Positions 1-13,804 of a stretch of DNA of 64,000 nucleotides are shown here, piece after piece; position 1 is the first letter of the stretch, and each line of letters starts with the position of its first letter. Location: positions 2,604,001 through 2,668,000 of the forward strand of contig JH720293.1 of assembly GCA_000231825.2 (NCBI GenBank), read 5' to 3'. A program made the position numbers and the translations under genes. The notes beneath the pieces are model-generated. The model was not told the origin of the DNA and made no database searches. It saw only the letters and a program-made list of their open reading frames with translations. Source of the stretch: Tetrahymena elliotti 4EA (lineage: Eukaryota; Ciliophora; Oligohymenophorea; Hymenostomatida; Tetrahymenidae).

Positions 1-2607
1 TTTCTGTGGAAACATCAGATGAAAAGCATAAATTTAATCCTTAATGCTTCACATATATTCCTAAGCCTTTGAAGCTTGCATTTTGTGGTAGATCTGTATA
101 ACTCTATGAATATGATAAAAATTATAATCCAAATTATGTTGATGATTATGTTGCTATTTGCTGTGCTTTCGTCCCTTCTTAATTAGCATTTTATACTCCA
201 GCAGGAAATAAAATTAAATTGTGGAATGCCTTAACAGGTGACATAAAAAAGATTTTTTCAGATATAACCCAGGGTGAAATTACATGTTTTACATTAGATT
301 CTTTGAAAAAGCGTATGCTTATTGGTGACTCTTTAGGATAAATTGGAATTTACAATACTTATAACGGTGCTATGATTAAAGCTCTCCCTAAGTAATTTAA
401 ACATTTTAATTATTTGGTTTTTTCAAATTTTTTTAAATATTTAGACATTCTGCTGAAATTGTGTAAATAATACATGCTGATGCAATTACTATGTTTATTA
501 GTGCAGCTATGGATAATAAAATCAATATGACTTTAGATAATGATTTTGGAGAAAATGAATTAATCAGGACCTTAGAGCTTAAAGATGTAATGATCACTTC
601 TTTGGGTTTTGATCCAATTACTAAAATGATAATAGTTGCAACTAATACAGGCATTACATCCTTTTATGAAAGTGATACTGGTAAGCAGAATGGATCTTTT
701 TCAGAGCTTACATAATATGAAGAAATTACTTCCCTTAATTTAATTAAAAATTTGCCTTATATAATCACAACAACTACAAACGGAAAGATTAATTTCATAG
801 CTTTACCTCCTCTTTTGTTTAAATTTTAGAAAGTTTTTTATTTCAAAAATGAAGATAGTGAGTAAAAGTTATTAGAGTAGTAGAAATTGTAAAAGGAAGG
901 AGAATTATTATAGTCATCGTAGCAGTAGCAATAATAATAACAATAACCCTTAAATACTAGTTTAACCAAGGGATCTATTGTAAATTCTTTAATCAACAGT
1001 AATGCAGGCTAAAATAAAAGAAAGTAGGAAGATTAAGTCTAGTAAAATCTGAGTATCTCAAATTGTATTTACTGTGATCAAACTTAGTGTTTATTTTTAT
1101 CTGATGATAAAGGATTTATTAAATGTTTTGATATTTCTTAGATAGTTGCTATTTTAGAAAAGTCATTAACTAATCATAAAGATAAATCTAATAATGGTGG
1201 AAAGTCATTTTTAATACCACCTAATTTCGATGGAGTAGAATATATTGAAATCTGGAGTTAAAGAGCTCATTATGAAATGATTAAATCTTTAGAATACATT
1301 TAAGAGGAAAATTTATTGATTACTACAGCTTATGATAAAAAAGTAAAAAATTATTTTTCTTCTTTTAATTTATTTTTTTTTAAATAAAAGGTCAAATTAT
1401 GGGATAGCAAGACTGGGAATCTTATTGATTAGCTCTAATAGAATTATGATAAATAAGAACCTAGACCTATAGCTTTCAAAAGAAGTGGTACAGAAGAAAT
1501 TTATGATACTAATCTAGAGGAGAGAATAGATTTAAAAAGAAAATCCTCATTAAAAAATTCAAAGTTATCAGGAAAAGAACAAAAAGGCTCTCTCACAGCT
1601 ATAAAATCTCAATCATATATAGATAAAAAACTAACCTCTTAAGAGAGTGGAGTTCATGATTAAGATGTGGTAGCATAATAGCAACCTTAACAAAATAAAA
1701 ATGAAGCGACTTAGGGCCAAGGTGATGATTTATTTGCCAATTTTAATCCTTATAAAACATATGATGAAGAATTTAATCCATTTTTCTTCTTGGACAAGAT
1801 AGATAGACTAAAATTGAAATCTGATAGAAGTAATAATGATTGGAAGCTGCATATAAACTACATTAAATATTTTTAGTCCTTCGAAGACTCAATAAAGCAA
1901 TTAAACATTGATATTTAGAAATAAGAAAATGAATTAAAAGAAAAAACAGAAAAGCAAGGAATTAATAACAGAAGATTCAAAGTCAATCCATATTAAAATT
2001 CAGTAAAAATTAAATTTCTTTTAAATTAAATTTATCTTTATTTATTATTTAAAAGGATTTAAATGCTTAAAAGTTTGGAGTTGATCATAAACCAATTTTA
2101 AAAGATGAAATCAATTTTAAGTAAGAAAATTAAGACTAACATAAGGTTAAGGCTGATAATAGAATTTAGGAGGGATTAAATTAAGTTACAAATTCTTAAT
2201 CAACTCTACCTAAAATAGCTTCTTTATAAAATAACAAACTTAAATTATAAGGTTAACTATAACAGATTTAAAATTAATAAACAGAGCCACCTTCTAACAG
2301 ATCTCACCAATAACCAGGAATAGAAACAAAAACATTAGCAGCTATTACTGGAGATCCTATTAAAAAATAAAAAAAAGTATGGGATAACTTATATAAAAAG
2401 GAATTGCAAAGTAAATTCCTTTTTGGTAGTAACTAGTCAGAAATAAGATTAAGCAAAGAAGAAGTAGATGCTGCTCATCGTTTAGCAGCTGCTTTAGCTA
2501 ATTATGATAAAGATGATTACAGAAGTCTTAAATTTTACAATATTTAAATAAAAGAGTCAAAAGGCCCTAAAAAGCTTTAACCTCTCACCTAAACTAAGAA
2601 AAAATGA
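1..2607 (+). CDS. WD40-repeat protein, 5' end outside window
   Basis: This is the 3' part of a beta-propeller scaffold protein (816 residues in the window); the start lies upstream of base 1. Exons are 3-391, 445-1342, 1391-2002 and 2056-2607, with GT-AG introns of 53, 48 and 53 nt that keep frame, and TGA at 2605. WD40-type strands are visible, for example KIKLWNALTGD near the left edge and VKLWDSKTGN just after intron 2. The middle is Gln-rich (a run of eight or more Gln encoded mainly by CAG/CAA/TAA) and the C-terminal third is charged, Lys/Gln-rich and probably disordered. Repeat number cannot be judged without the missing end. Large WD40 proteins of this kind are often ciliary in ciliates, but nothing here proves that. 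The WD40 call is fairly sure; the specific family is unknown. Confidence 0.8.
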
Positions 2608-3301
2608 TTTTCTTAATCAAAGAAGTAATAAATACATGAAAGTAAATAAATTTGTAAATTAAAAATAAAATGAAATAATATTATTTTAGTAAAAAAAAAT
2701 TTAGTTCTTTATTCTTTGTAAATTTGCAATTTTCATCTAATCTTTCAAATTCTTTATTAATATATATCAATTCATGCGTTGAATTAATAAAAGATGGTAA
2801 AATATTTATGTCCAATATCCTATTCTTTTATGTAAAAGTTTCAAAGAACAAGATCAGATAAAAATTTTTTATCAATTTTCATTACTAGGATAATTTCTTA
2901 GTTATGTATGATATTCTTATTTTTGATAAAAGTTGTAATTCAATGGTATGTATTTATTTTAGATATGCTTAAACAACAATTTTATACTATTAGATAAATT
3001 TAGAGAATAAAAACAAACCAAAAAATAATTTTATACAACTAACTATATTTATTTTAGTAGCAAAATAAAATATTCTAAAATTTTTTTTGTAAATATGTTA
3101 GAAAAAAGAACAAATTATTTAAAAAGATTAAATGAAAAAAACAGTTAATATAAAATCTAAAATTTTAATTAAATATCAAACAAAGTATTTGCTTGATTTA
3201 CTTTCTCTAAAATAATAAATAAATTTTGGACTTTCGATAAATTTTTTATAGCCAACAATTAATTATTTAATAAAAAGTGTTTATTCAAAATTATAATTTT
3301 T
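2608..3301. other. Intergenic, about 0.7 kb
   Basis: Very AT-rich spacer between two plus-strand genes. It must hold the 3' UTR of the WD40 gene and the promoter of the next one. I see no convincing reading frame, RNA gene or repeat. Confidence 0.6.
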
Positions 3302-5122
3302 ATGAAGTTTTCTTAGAAACCAAGAACAACTTTTGAAGTTAGTTAATACTTTCCTGGGCCTGGCTATTACATAAGCTAAGAGCAGGAATAAGCTAAGTAT
3401 TAATAATACAACTAAAATTAAACAACTTTTGGAAAAAAAGAAAGATTTAATTCATCTTTAGGTCCTGATTAGTCTAAAATAGGACCTGGAAGTTATAAAG
3501 TAACAAAGAGTGATTTTGAAAAATATAACTAGGATAGATAGGATAATAAAAAAGGAAATTAAAAATCTAGTGAATAAAATTAATTGATTAGGATTAATGC
3601 AGTACCATCCATTCCTTCTAAAAATGTGAAAGAAGGTTATTAAGAAATAGGAGACGGTTTACTAATTGTTATGAAGAATTAAAAAGAAAATGAAAATGTT
3701 GGTCCAGGATAATATAATCCTAATTATAATTTTGTAAAGCCTCGTGCTTAAAAGGTTTTTATTCCAAAATAAATGAACTAGCAGACATCCTTGGAGAAGC
3801 TAGATTAAAAATAAAAGAATAGCAACTTAAATATTTCCCAACAAAGTTAGATTGAGTCAATTGTTTAGCAAAATTTAGTAGGCTTAGTTCCTAAAGATCA
3901 AAATTCAATTTAAGAATACTCAATTAGTTAACAATAAAGACCTGCCTCTGACCAAAGAGTGAGATAAGTAAAGGGTTAAAGGTACAAATCTGAACTTACT
4001 AGCCTTGTAAGCAGAGATCCAAAGAAAAAATAAATTGGAGAATATAACTTAGAATTACTTATGATTAGAGAGAGGCAATTAGCAAAAGATGATTAAGGTC
4101 CTCCTCCAGGAAAATATTTTAATGAAAATCTTCACACTTCATTTAAAGTCAATTATAAACCTTCAGAATACTAATGCTTTGATTCAAGCTCATAGAGATT
4201 TGAAGAAAATGGAATATTTAAAAATAAATTAGGTCCTGGTTAATATAACGTAGCTAATATAACCTAAGCAGGAGGCTCTTAATTACCCCATGCAGTTAAA
4301 TTTGGAAAAGAAAAGAGAGCCACAAGCGATTATGAAGCTGCTAAAAAAAGCATACCAGGACCAGGTGATTATAATCTGAAATTAAACTAAGATGTAGGAA
4401 ATTTAGAGAAATACGATTTATATAAGCTAAAGTAATCCAACTTAAAGTTTAATTCTGTATTTGGGAGTGGTACAAGAAGATTTAATGATTAAAGGCCAGG
4501 AAGTGATTAAAACCCTGGTCCTGGTTCTTATACAATAAGTGAAAATGGTAAATAAAAGAAAAGGAAAAGAGTAAAGACCCTTTATATGCAAAGTAGTAGT
4601 GAAGCAGCGCTTTTAAAGAATTAATAAACTAACCAAAGCTTTAATGATACTTCCCTTTAAATAATATAAAACAATAGGTTGAACAAAAATGAAAAGGTTA
4701 AGCTACCTTCTAACAATATTAGTTTTAATGATCAAAATACAACAAATTACACTAGGATAGTAGAGATAGATGACATTTCACTTCATGATGCTAAAAATGC
4801 TAATTTTAATCAAAACAAATAGCCTTAGCAAAGTAGCTATGTGTTTAAGTCCTAGACAAATAGATTTAGAGCAAAAAATTAATCATTTGATTACAAACAT
4901 AATTTAGATGGATCTGATAAATTAGGTCCTGGGTGTTATGAAATCGTTCAAGATATATAAAAATAAAAACAAAGCTATAACAAAGGTAAAGATCTTCTCA
5001 ATAAATCACCTAGGGTGACTGATAAATTTGAAGGAATATAAATCCCTAAATTAGGTCCCGGCTATTATGATCCTAATTTACAATCTGTTAAACCAAAAGC
5101 TCCTTGTACTACAAAAATATGA
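3302..5122 (+). CDS. SHIPPO/PG-rich repeat protein
   Basis: Single-exon protein of 606 residues, ATG at 3302 and TGA at 5120. It carries about eight SHIPPO-type (sperm-tail PG-rich) motifs, including FPGPGYY near the N-terminus, then IGPGSYKV, VGPGQYNP, LGPGQYNV, IPGPGDYN, NPGPGSYT, LGPGCYEI and LGPGYYDP at the C-terminus, separated by Gln/Asn/Lys-rich linkers. Proteins of this family bind axonemal or cortical microtubules, and some are microtubule inner proteins, so a ciliary or cortical role is likely by inference. The start is the first ATG of a long open frame just after an AT-rich leader. One oddity: a candidate 54-nt GT-AG intron at 5106-5159 would remove the stop codon and extend the frame to 5455 (see findings). 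Confidence 0.85.
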
Positions 5123-6872
5123 AATTAAAAAAGTGATTTTCAACTAATGATTAATTTAGTGCAGTTCTTATCATACCATGTCATGGAGAGAATGCAATTA
5201 AATTAGTTAATGGAAAGATTTCAAGAATAGAGAACTGAATTGAAAAATATTTATAATGTAAATAAAATTTAGTAGAAGACATATCAAGAATTAATGAATA
5301 AATAATACACTAGATATAGAAAGATTTCTGGAATAAAAAGATTTGTTTTAGATGTTTGTATTTTATGTTACAACTACTAATAGAGCATTTAGTTAATTTT
5401 ATATAATATGTCATAATCTTCATTAATCAAATATTTTTTTGCTTACCAAAGCTGAAGTAAAATTTATTAGAAGCTTAAAATAAAGTAAAATTATGAAATT
5501 CCTGATTTATTTATTTTTAGATATTTTGATTATGTTAAAATAAATAAATATATGATGGGCATTAATTATGTTTTTGTCTACAAATCCAAATTAATTTTTA
5601 TTAATGTTACCATGCAACCAAATTTTTTATATAATCTTAACTAATCCAAGTAAAATAAAATGAAATTAAATTAAAGTAAATATAGCAATTTGCATAAAGA
5701 GCTAATATCCTAACTTTAGTTTAATTTTTTTACAGAAAACATTAAGCATTAAACAAAAGCCAAACAAAAAGATATCTAATTCATATAAATGTCCATATTT
5801 TTCCAAAATAAACTTTAATTCAAAAAATGTATACCTTTTATGCTATATTCTAGAGCTTCAAAGATGTCAATTTTATCAATTTCAAATTATTTGACAAAAA
5901 TACATTTTTTATGAAAGAAGTATTTATAGATTAATTTATCAAAATTCAAGATTATCTTCATTAATAACAAACAATTAACAACTCACTTTTAAAGTTTCAA
6001 ATTTTACAGAAAAAACTAATTTTAAAAATTTTAAAAAGAATAAAAACATTTTTTAAAATTATAACGTGGGCCACCCCCTTAATTATTTGTCATTACCTCT
6101 AGACAATTATGTTATTAAAATGTCTAGGAATATTTTGCTTTTAGGTATTTTTAAAATCTTTTAAAAGATACGAAAACAAGAGATTAACTAGTTTTTAAAA
6201 AGACATGAAAATAAATCATTGCATTTAAATTATTTTCAAAGATAAGCATATAAATAACACCTTTCTTTATACTTTTTGTAAGTAAATCATGCACAAGGTA
6301 AAAATGCATAGTTCAGGAGTAAGCTTTCTGAAGGAATAAACTTAATAAAAATAAATTTAAAATGGTATCAATCTATTTTATTTTTTGAAAAAGTTTGACA
6401 TTATGCCAAAATATTAATTTATATTAAATGAATTCAATTTTGAAAGATAATAATTGATACAAATATGAACTCTTACTCTTTAAATAAAAAATAAACAAAT
6501 TTAAAAAATTACAATTAAATATATGGAAATCGCTTATCCTGTCTTGACTTTTTCATAAAGCAAAAATTTAATTAATGATAAGATTATTTTAATGTGTATT
6601 TTGTATTGAATGCAATTTATTTAATTTCATTGTTTTATCCCATAATTTAATTAGGGAGTCTGCCTGTCTTTACAAGTATAATAGATAGTTTATTTTGTAG
6701 AAAATTTACAAAGATTTTGGAGATGATGATTTTTGTTAAATAATTTCAAAAACTCATTTAATATAAATCAAACTTAATACTTTTTTAAATAAAAGAAAAA
6801 CTATTAATTGTAAAATCAAAAGAGAAATCAAAGTCATAAAAAAACTAAAATCCAAAGCAATCGAAAATTTGG
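5123..6872. other. Intergenic, with a possible alternative 3' exon
   Basis: The part 5160-5455 is an open frame in phase with the preceding gene, and its composition is less AT-extreme than typical spacer here. It reads as a Gln/Lys/Arg-rich, possibly helical segment and may be a retained 3' extension of the SHIPPO gene or simply UTR. From 5456 to 6872 the sequence is AT-rich, with one short G/C block near 6065-6078, and I see no gene in it. Confidence 0.4.
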
Positions 6873-9800
6873 ATGTTTCGATCTAAGCTGTTTCTCAGCT
6901 TTAAAGATAAATTTGTACGTGGCTAGTACATTAAATAAACTGAAGCTCTATAAGAAGAATAGCTTAAGATAGTATCAATTTTTAAGCTATTATTTTCTAT
7001 AGGGATAGCTTCTTATTGTGTTTTTGAATTGGATGAATAAAAAAACTTAATATTAAAAATTCTTCCTTATTTCTTTATATGGCTAGCTATTTTACTAGTA
7101 ACAATAAAAGTTAAGTAAAACTATAAAATATATCTACTAAAACGAATTGTTGTTGTTTTAATAGAAATAGCATATACAATAGTTTATAGAGAGGTATTAA
7201 TGAGAAGATATTCTCATGAAAGTAGTTAAGTTTTAAGTTAAATACAGCTTTATTTTTTGCTTTTCTTCTAATTAAATTAGCTTATTACAATTTATATTTT
7301 TGATAGCTGGATTGTTAAAATATTTCATCTCGTATTTCATACTGAGTATATTATATTTAGACTTATAGAAGCTAATTTTTGGATTATGATTATACAAATT
7401 GGATTGGGATTTACCACATTACTTTATTATCATTCTGAATATATTAAAAAGAAAAATTTTTGGAAAGAAACGATTAAATCTTAAAATTCAAGAGGCTGGC
7501 AGTATCTTATTGATTAATTTTTACCTTTATAAGTATTTGTTATAAGCTACTCAAAGTAAGTATAGAAATCTACCCAAGATAAATCACTTCTTGAAAAGGG
7601 TAAAATATCATCTGAGTAAAAAGAAAACAGTAAAAATAGTATAAATATAAAGAATCCTTCTTCCATTAAGTAGTTCAATTAAAAAAATTTAAATAATCAA
7701 AAAGACACTTAAACAAGAAATCTCACTTTATAATCACATATATTGAGTGATAAATGTAAATCAGATGCAAATCTTAACTATGTTAAAGATAGCTAATAAC
7801 AAGAAAATAATAGCATTATTAAAATGATGAAAAAGGAAGATCTTGAAGTGTTGTTTTGCAATTAGAATAGCCTATCAATGTTTAATTTACCTTAAAAAAA
7901 TGATTTAATTGATATAGCTGAAAATTTATTTCTTCCATCTGTTGGATAGCAGCATCATCAAAACTCTTAAGTATCTAAATTAGATTCTCCAGAAAGTAAA
8001 TAAACTGATCCCCATTTATTGAATACTGTAACAAAAATGAAAAGTAACGAAGTAAATTCTTCAGAAATGAGTAATAATGAGAGTGAATCAACTACTTCGT
8101 AAAAATTTTTTCCCAAAAATTTATTAGAGAAACTACAGTATGACCTTTATCCCCTCTTCTTAAAAGATTAAAGAAATGAATAAAAAAATGAATGTTCAGA
8201 TGATGAAGAAGAAGTTTACAAATAATATGATTCAGAATCTTTTGATTAATTTAATAAATATGGATACATACAATTCAATCAAATGTTTGAAGATTTTGAA
8301 TTAGAAAAGTGTTGTAATAGTAATTAAGCTAATGGAGACCTTTACTGCAACATCAAGTATTGTCAAAAAAATAGAAAGAACAAAACTTTTGACTTAAAAA
8401 TTATTTAGTGCTAATGGTAAAAAAGGAGTTCATTTGTAGTATGTATGACAGATATTAGCAAGAAAGAGCAAATGATGAGAATGAGAGAAATAGATAAATT
8501 TAAAGATAAAGTTATTGACTCCATCACCCATAACCTAAAAACTCCTCTAAATGGTATATTACTTTCTTGCTAGACCTTACAAATGAATTTGAAATAATCT
8601 GAAAACTTGGAAATTCTTGAACATGTATATTAAAACAGTTTCATTCTGCTAAATATGATTAATGATATACTTGATTACTCTAGATTTCTTAAAGACTAGC
8701 TTAAATTAGAAATGAAGGAACACAGCATGAGCAGCATTCTAGATGAAATTTATGCAATAATGAAGCTTTAATTTGATGTAAAAAAATTATAATTTAATAT
8801 CAAAGACTACACTATGGACTCTCAGATATTTACGGATAAGAATAGACTCATCTAAGTACTTCTTTAATTTCTTACTAACTCAATAAAATTTACTTAGAAA
8901 GGATATGTTAAGCTGAAAGTCTTTAAATACAAAAATGCATTCAAATTCACTATAGAAGATACAGGATAAGGTATGTCCAAATAACAGATAGAGAGACTAG
9001 GAAACTTATTCATGCAGCCCCACAAATCATACTAACATGGTAAAAAATCTAAAAATTTATTATTTAAACATAATTTAAAGTTTGTACTTCACACATTTTA
9101 GGAATGTGTAAATAAAAAAATCATAAATTATATTCACATTATTTAAAATTTGGAAAAATGTAAACAAATAGAAAGAGTAAGAGCGCAAAAATTTATTACT
9201 AGCATTCCTCACTTTATCTCCTAAAATTTCTTTTATTTGCATCAAGGAATTTTTTGAATCTATCAAATTAACTCAATGATAATGAAAGCTTTTGTTATTG
9301 TAACACATAAAAATATAATGAGATAATTAGTTATTCAAACTCCCTTTTCAAGTTTTAATAAATAATTGCTCAAATAATCTAAAATTAGAGAGGGCTTTAA
9401 AAATCATCTTGAACAAAAAAAATTAAGCACTTACTTACATCAATCAATTACTAAAATAGAGAGTATTTTTACCAATTATTTTAATTTTTAGTTCTAAAAA
9501 CCAATATAAAAGATTTGGTTTTTATCTAGTTGGATATGAGTAGTGTGAAATTTAATAGTTTACTTTTTATAATTTTGGTAATGTGAAATAAATTAATCAA
9601 GAAAATTGAGTCCATAATTTTAGTCTGAGTTATTTATCTATTTTAACAAATTAAATGTAAAAAGTTACCAAATTAATAAGAAAAAGATATACATGCTTTT
9701 ACTTAATCTTGTAATAATTTAATGATAATTTTACTTTTTCTTTTTTAAATTAATCCCTTTAAATGTTTTCCCTTTCTAATCAATTTCTATCCAAATTTAT

Positions 9801-12076
9801 TTTATGTTTAAATATTATTTCTATTATTTTAATGCTTTTTTTTATTTTTTTCAAAAGGAGTTGGACTAGGCTTTATTATGTGTAAACATCTTTTAGATAA
9901 GATGAGTCCTGAAAATAATCTAACAGTAGTTTCTGAAGAAAATTAAGGAACAACAGTTGTATTTTTCATAAAAGGTGAAAATCCTGCCAACTAAATTTAA
10001 AATAGAAAAAATTTAGAAACTCATTACAATGAATAATAAAAGTAGAAGGTAACAGTTGATCCTAACTCAGAACACAACAATCCAAAAATGTAGAAAAAAA
10101 ATAGTCTTTTTATTATGGCTAGTGATCATTTAAAGCATGTCTCAGAAAATTAAGATCAAGACAAAAACTTAGAAAATGATTAAAACACTTAGCTTAGTAA
10201 AAAGTATATCTGTCATATAAACCCACAGAATATCTAATTTAAGCAATATGATGAATAATATAGTAGTTAAGAGTATTCTATTGGACAAAACTAGCTAAGC
10301 TTTATCAATTTTAAGCAAGATAAAATTTTTTATACTCCAGAAAGCATTCACAATGCAAAACTACCTCCTCATTTTGGATCACCTAGTTTATTTGGTTAAG
10401 TTGGCTAAAGAGATAGCGTACTAATGGATTAAAGCCATTATCTTTATGGTAATAATCAATAGTAATTAATGAGAAAGTCAAGTTACCATGATAATCCTCG
10501 TATTTCAGAAATTAAACAAGATATAGAAACATAAAGTAAACAATATTATAGTTAATAAGATTTACCACAATCTAGAAGATCCTCACAAAATAGAAGGATT
10601 GCAAGCAAATTTCAAGATAAAAATGCGTGTTGTAATCATAAATCTCTAACATATCCACCAGATATTGCTTCATAATATAAATATCCTAAAACTCTATTTC
10701 ATTAGAATGAAAATGGCAATTTAAATAAACTTAATAGCAGACATTCAATTAACTAAGAGGAGTAGCTACCCTAGCTTAATATGCAAGAAAGCATACTTGT
10801 GTACCCTAATTTATCTTCAAATGTGTTAAACCATATTTCCTCCCATCATAATTTTATTTGTACTAATAATTAAAACAAAGTATAAAGTAACAATAACATA
10901 TAATATCACGTTTAATTTTCAAATTAGTAGTAATAAAACTAAAAGCAGATATTCAATTCCAATATTTCGAAAACCTAGTAGCCCTCAATAAATTTAATAT
11001 CACAAGTATGCGTTTCATCTCCGACGAATTCTTCTTTTGATAATAATGAAGATGATTAAGATTTCGAATAGAGGGAAATACAGATGAATGAAAATAAATA
11101 GTAGATTAGAGTTTATTGCCATGATAATAAAAAAGTAAAAGAAGATTTTAGCTGTCTGCATCTTTCTAATAACAGTATAACAAGGAGCTAGTCTTAAAAT
11201 GCCTAGAGAGAAGAAAATTAAATATAGGAAGACTAGGAAAAGCTAATCATCAAGCATTTAAACTTCTAAAATTTACGCTCAACTCCTTAAAAATATTAAT
11301 AAAATAAACACTAGCCTAATGATGACCAATCTACATTAAAGTTTTAGAAGTAACTAACTACTCCTACTTTAAAGTATATCGATGCCTCTCCATTCAATGA
11401 TAAATGTGAATAAAATGATAATTTATTGCATAACTAATAAAATCATCATTTTACATCAAGTCCTAACACAAATATTACAATCACCTCTTAGCAAATTAAC
11501 AAAGAAACTGAAGAAAACTAAAAAGTTTTCAAACCTAGTTAGGATACTATTTTAGAAAATAATAATAGAGCTCAACAAATTTAAAAATAAAAAGTATTCT
11601 CATAATTTAATCTCAAAATACCTTCAGATCAAGCAATATAGCCCTAAGTTAATACAACATATTAGGACTTGGTAGTCAACATCTAAAACTTAATATAGGA
11701 TAAGATAAAGAATGTTTTAATTGTAGACGATAACCCTTTTAATATTCTTTGCCTCTAAACCTTACTAAAAAAATTCAATTTTTTGAAAACATGTGAGGCT
11801 CATGATGGTAAAGAAGCTGTTGAAAAAGTTTAAGCTGAGCATTTTGACTTGATATTGATGGATGTAAATATGCCTGTGATGGATGGTCTAGAAGCTACTG
11901 CGAGAATCAAAGAAATGCTAAATAACAAAATTATAGAACCAACTAAAATCTTTATTGTTACAGCATTTGGAGATTCGCTAGATAAACAAAAAGCTTTAAA
12001 AATAGGAGCAGATGCTCACATCTGTAAGCCAATAACTCTGACTACACTTTACAATGAACTAAAACACAATTTTTGA
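6873..12076 (+). CDS. Membrane hybrid histidine kinase with receiver domain
   Basis: Sensor kinase of 1461 residues in two exons, 6873-9039 and 9858-12076. Residues 1-215 hold about five or six hydrophobic membrane segments. The dimerisation box reads ITHNLKTPLNGI, with the phospho-acceptor His at about residue 553. It is followed by an N box (LTNSIKFTQKG) and a G1 box (EDTGQGMS). The intron then falls just before the G2 box, GVGLGF. A Gln/Asn/Ser-rich linker of about 550 residues leads to a C-terminal receiver domain with VLIVDDNPFN, the phospho-acceptor Asp at about residue 1391 in LILMDVNMPVMDG, and the conserved Lys in CKPI. All catalytic motifs are present, so it should autophosphorylate His and pass the phosphate to its own receiver. 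The ligand is unknown. The 818-nt intron is far longer than its neighbours. Confidence 0.93.
9040..9857 (+). other. Unusually long intron (818 nt) in the histidine kinase gene
   Basis: It starts GTAAAA and ends CAAAAG. Splicing joins CAT G to GA GTT GGA, restoring the ATPase G2 box. The other introns confidently placed here are about 50-210 nt. The interior is AT-rich. A short minus-strand frame at 9075-9266 has no recognisable features and is probably chance. It could hide a non-coding RNA or an alternative exon, but none can be shown from sequence alone. Confidence 0.75.
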
Positions 12077-12815
12077 AAGAATTTTAACTAATTTTATTTT
12101 AAATAAAATGTTATTTAAAACCAATCATAATATATTAATAAAGCTAAATTACTAAGAGTGAATAAATCTTTTAATAAATAAAAAATTAAACTCACCCAAA
12201 GACACAAAAAAACAAACAAATAAACAAAATAATTCTAAAAAAGAAACATAAGCTTTGTACATTATTATTTCAACTAATTTTAGATTATTTTGAAATTAAT
12301 TTATTTCTATTAAAAATAATTATTTAAACACTATTAATTCTGTAAATTTTTATTTATTTAGTCTTCTAAATTCAAATGCTTTCTTTAGAAAATTCTGAAA
12401 AAATATTTCTTTATCCAAAATAAAAAAGTGCTTTTATGTTTCTCATTTTTATGAGGCTGAAGCCTACTATGTTTCCTTAAAATTAAGATATTTTATCTTA
12501 AAATATGATTTAACAAAAATAATTTAAGTCAACAAATATTAATATAGAAAAATCACTGCTCATAATTTATAAATGTAAAAAATTAATTAATTTTAATAGA
12601 TAAACTAATCAAATTTTAAGGTAAATTTAAATATTTTTAAGTAAAATTTATAATTTAAGAAAAATTAATAAATTTGATTGATTTTTTGTTTGCTTTGATT
12701 ATTTCTTATTAAAAAATCTGTGGATAGTATAATAATTTATCATATTATTTTTATTAAAATTAATTAAAAATTTAAGCATTAAAACACTTTTTTAACAAGC
12801 AAAATATTTAAAAAA
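12077..12815. other. Intergenic, about 0.7 kb
   Basis: AT-rich spacer between the histidine kinase and the phosducin-like gene. No gene, RNA or repeat is evident. Confidence 0.6.
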
Positions 12816-13678
12816 ATGGCTAACGGTGTTACAACAGAATGGGATGATATCCAAAGAAAGCTTGGTAATTTTGAATAGTTACCTGTAGTTCCCAAGCAAT
12901 CAGAATTGAACTTGTAAGCTCAAGAAAAACTTTTAGAAGTAGGTAAATAGATAAAAGATGATGAAGATAATCTAAGTGATCTCTTAGACGAATTCGAAGA
13001 TGACGATTTTATTAAAGAGTATTAAAAGAAGAGAATGGAAGAATTATAAGAAGTTTCTAAGAAACCTCATTTTGGTTCTGTCTATGAAATATCAAAGGAC
13101 TAATACATAGAATAAGTAACAAATGCTCCTGCTGAAAGTTGGGTTATCTTACATTTATACAATGACTCAAATGAGGTAACTAAATAGATAAATAAAATTC
13201 TAAAAGAGCTTTAAGCAATAAAACAATTTTAAATATTTTAACATTATTATATGAAATAAAAATTAATTTTCTCTTTACCTAATCAAAATAGTACTGCCTT
13301 TTGGTTAATTAATACTTTACTAGATTAGCAGCAGAGTATCCTCTTGTTAAATTTATAAAAATTGTAGCAACAAAGTGTGTAGAAAACTTCCCTGAAAGCA
13401 ACTGCCCTTGCTTCATTATCTACAAAGCAGGCAAGATGGTATAAACATTCCACAGCATTGATAAATTTTTAGGAAGAGTTACAAAGGAAACAATTGAAAG
13501 ATTTTTACACCAACACTCCATTATTTATAATGAGAAGTTTGTTTAATAAGATTAAGAAGTAGAAGAATACTAAAATATTCTTTACAATCCCTTTAAGAGA
13601 GGTAATGGTACTGGATACATGGATAAAATAGATGATAGAGAATATGCCAATGACGATATAAAAAAATTAAAGTTTTGA
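12816..13678 (+). CDS. Phosducin-like protein (PDCL2/PDCL3 type)
   Basis: Protein of 248 residues, exons 12816-13175 and 13292-13678 with a 116-nt phase-0 intron. The N-terminus (MANGVTTEWDDIQRKLG) and a long acidic helix match the phosducin-like 2 and 3 family. The thioredoxin-like fold follows, with WVILHLYND, LAAEYPLVKFIKI and CPCFIIYKAGKMV. The intron falls inside that fold, between the LHLYND strand and the next helix. Length is normal for the family (about 240). Members assist the CCT chaperonin in folding tubulin, actin and cell-cycle proteins, and are linked to cilium assembly in ciliates and vertebrates. It acts in the cytosol. Which of PDCL2 or PDCL3 is the closer relative cannot be decided here. 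Confidence 0.88.
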
Positions 13679-13804
13679 AAGTTTTTCAAAAGTTATGTAT
13701 GTTTATGCTTATTTATTTATCCAACATAATTTCTAAAATGTAATAACTCTTAATAAAAATATCAATTTTAAAGCTAAATTTGATTTCTTTAATTTACTTT
13801 ATCA

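Noticed and set aside
491..715. Short frame treated as a separate gene
   Set aside because: It is an internal piece of the WD40 gene bounded by Gln codons TAA/TAG misread as stops.
6061..6080. G/C block GTGGGCCACCCCC as a possible functional element, paired with the G-run at 16699-16712
   Set aside because: The two blocks share only short homopolymer-like strings, with no common flanks, so no repeat or signal can be claimed.
9075..9266. Minus-strand frame in the long histidine kinase intron
   Set aside because: Short, AT-driven composition, no motif; expected by chance when only TGA terminates.
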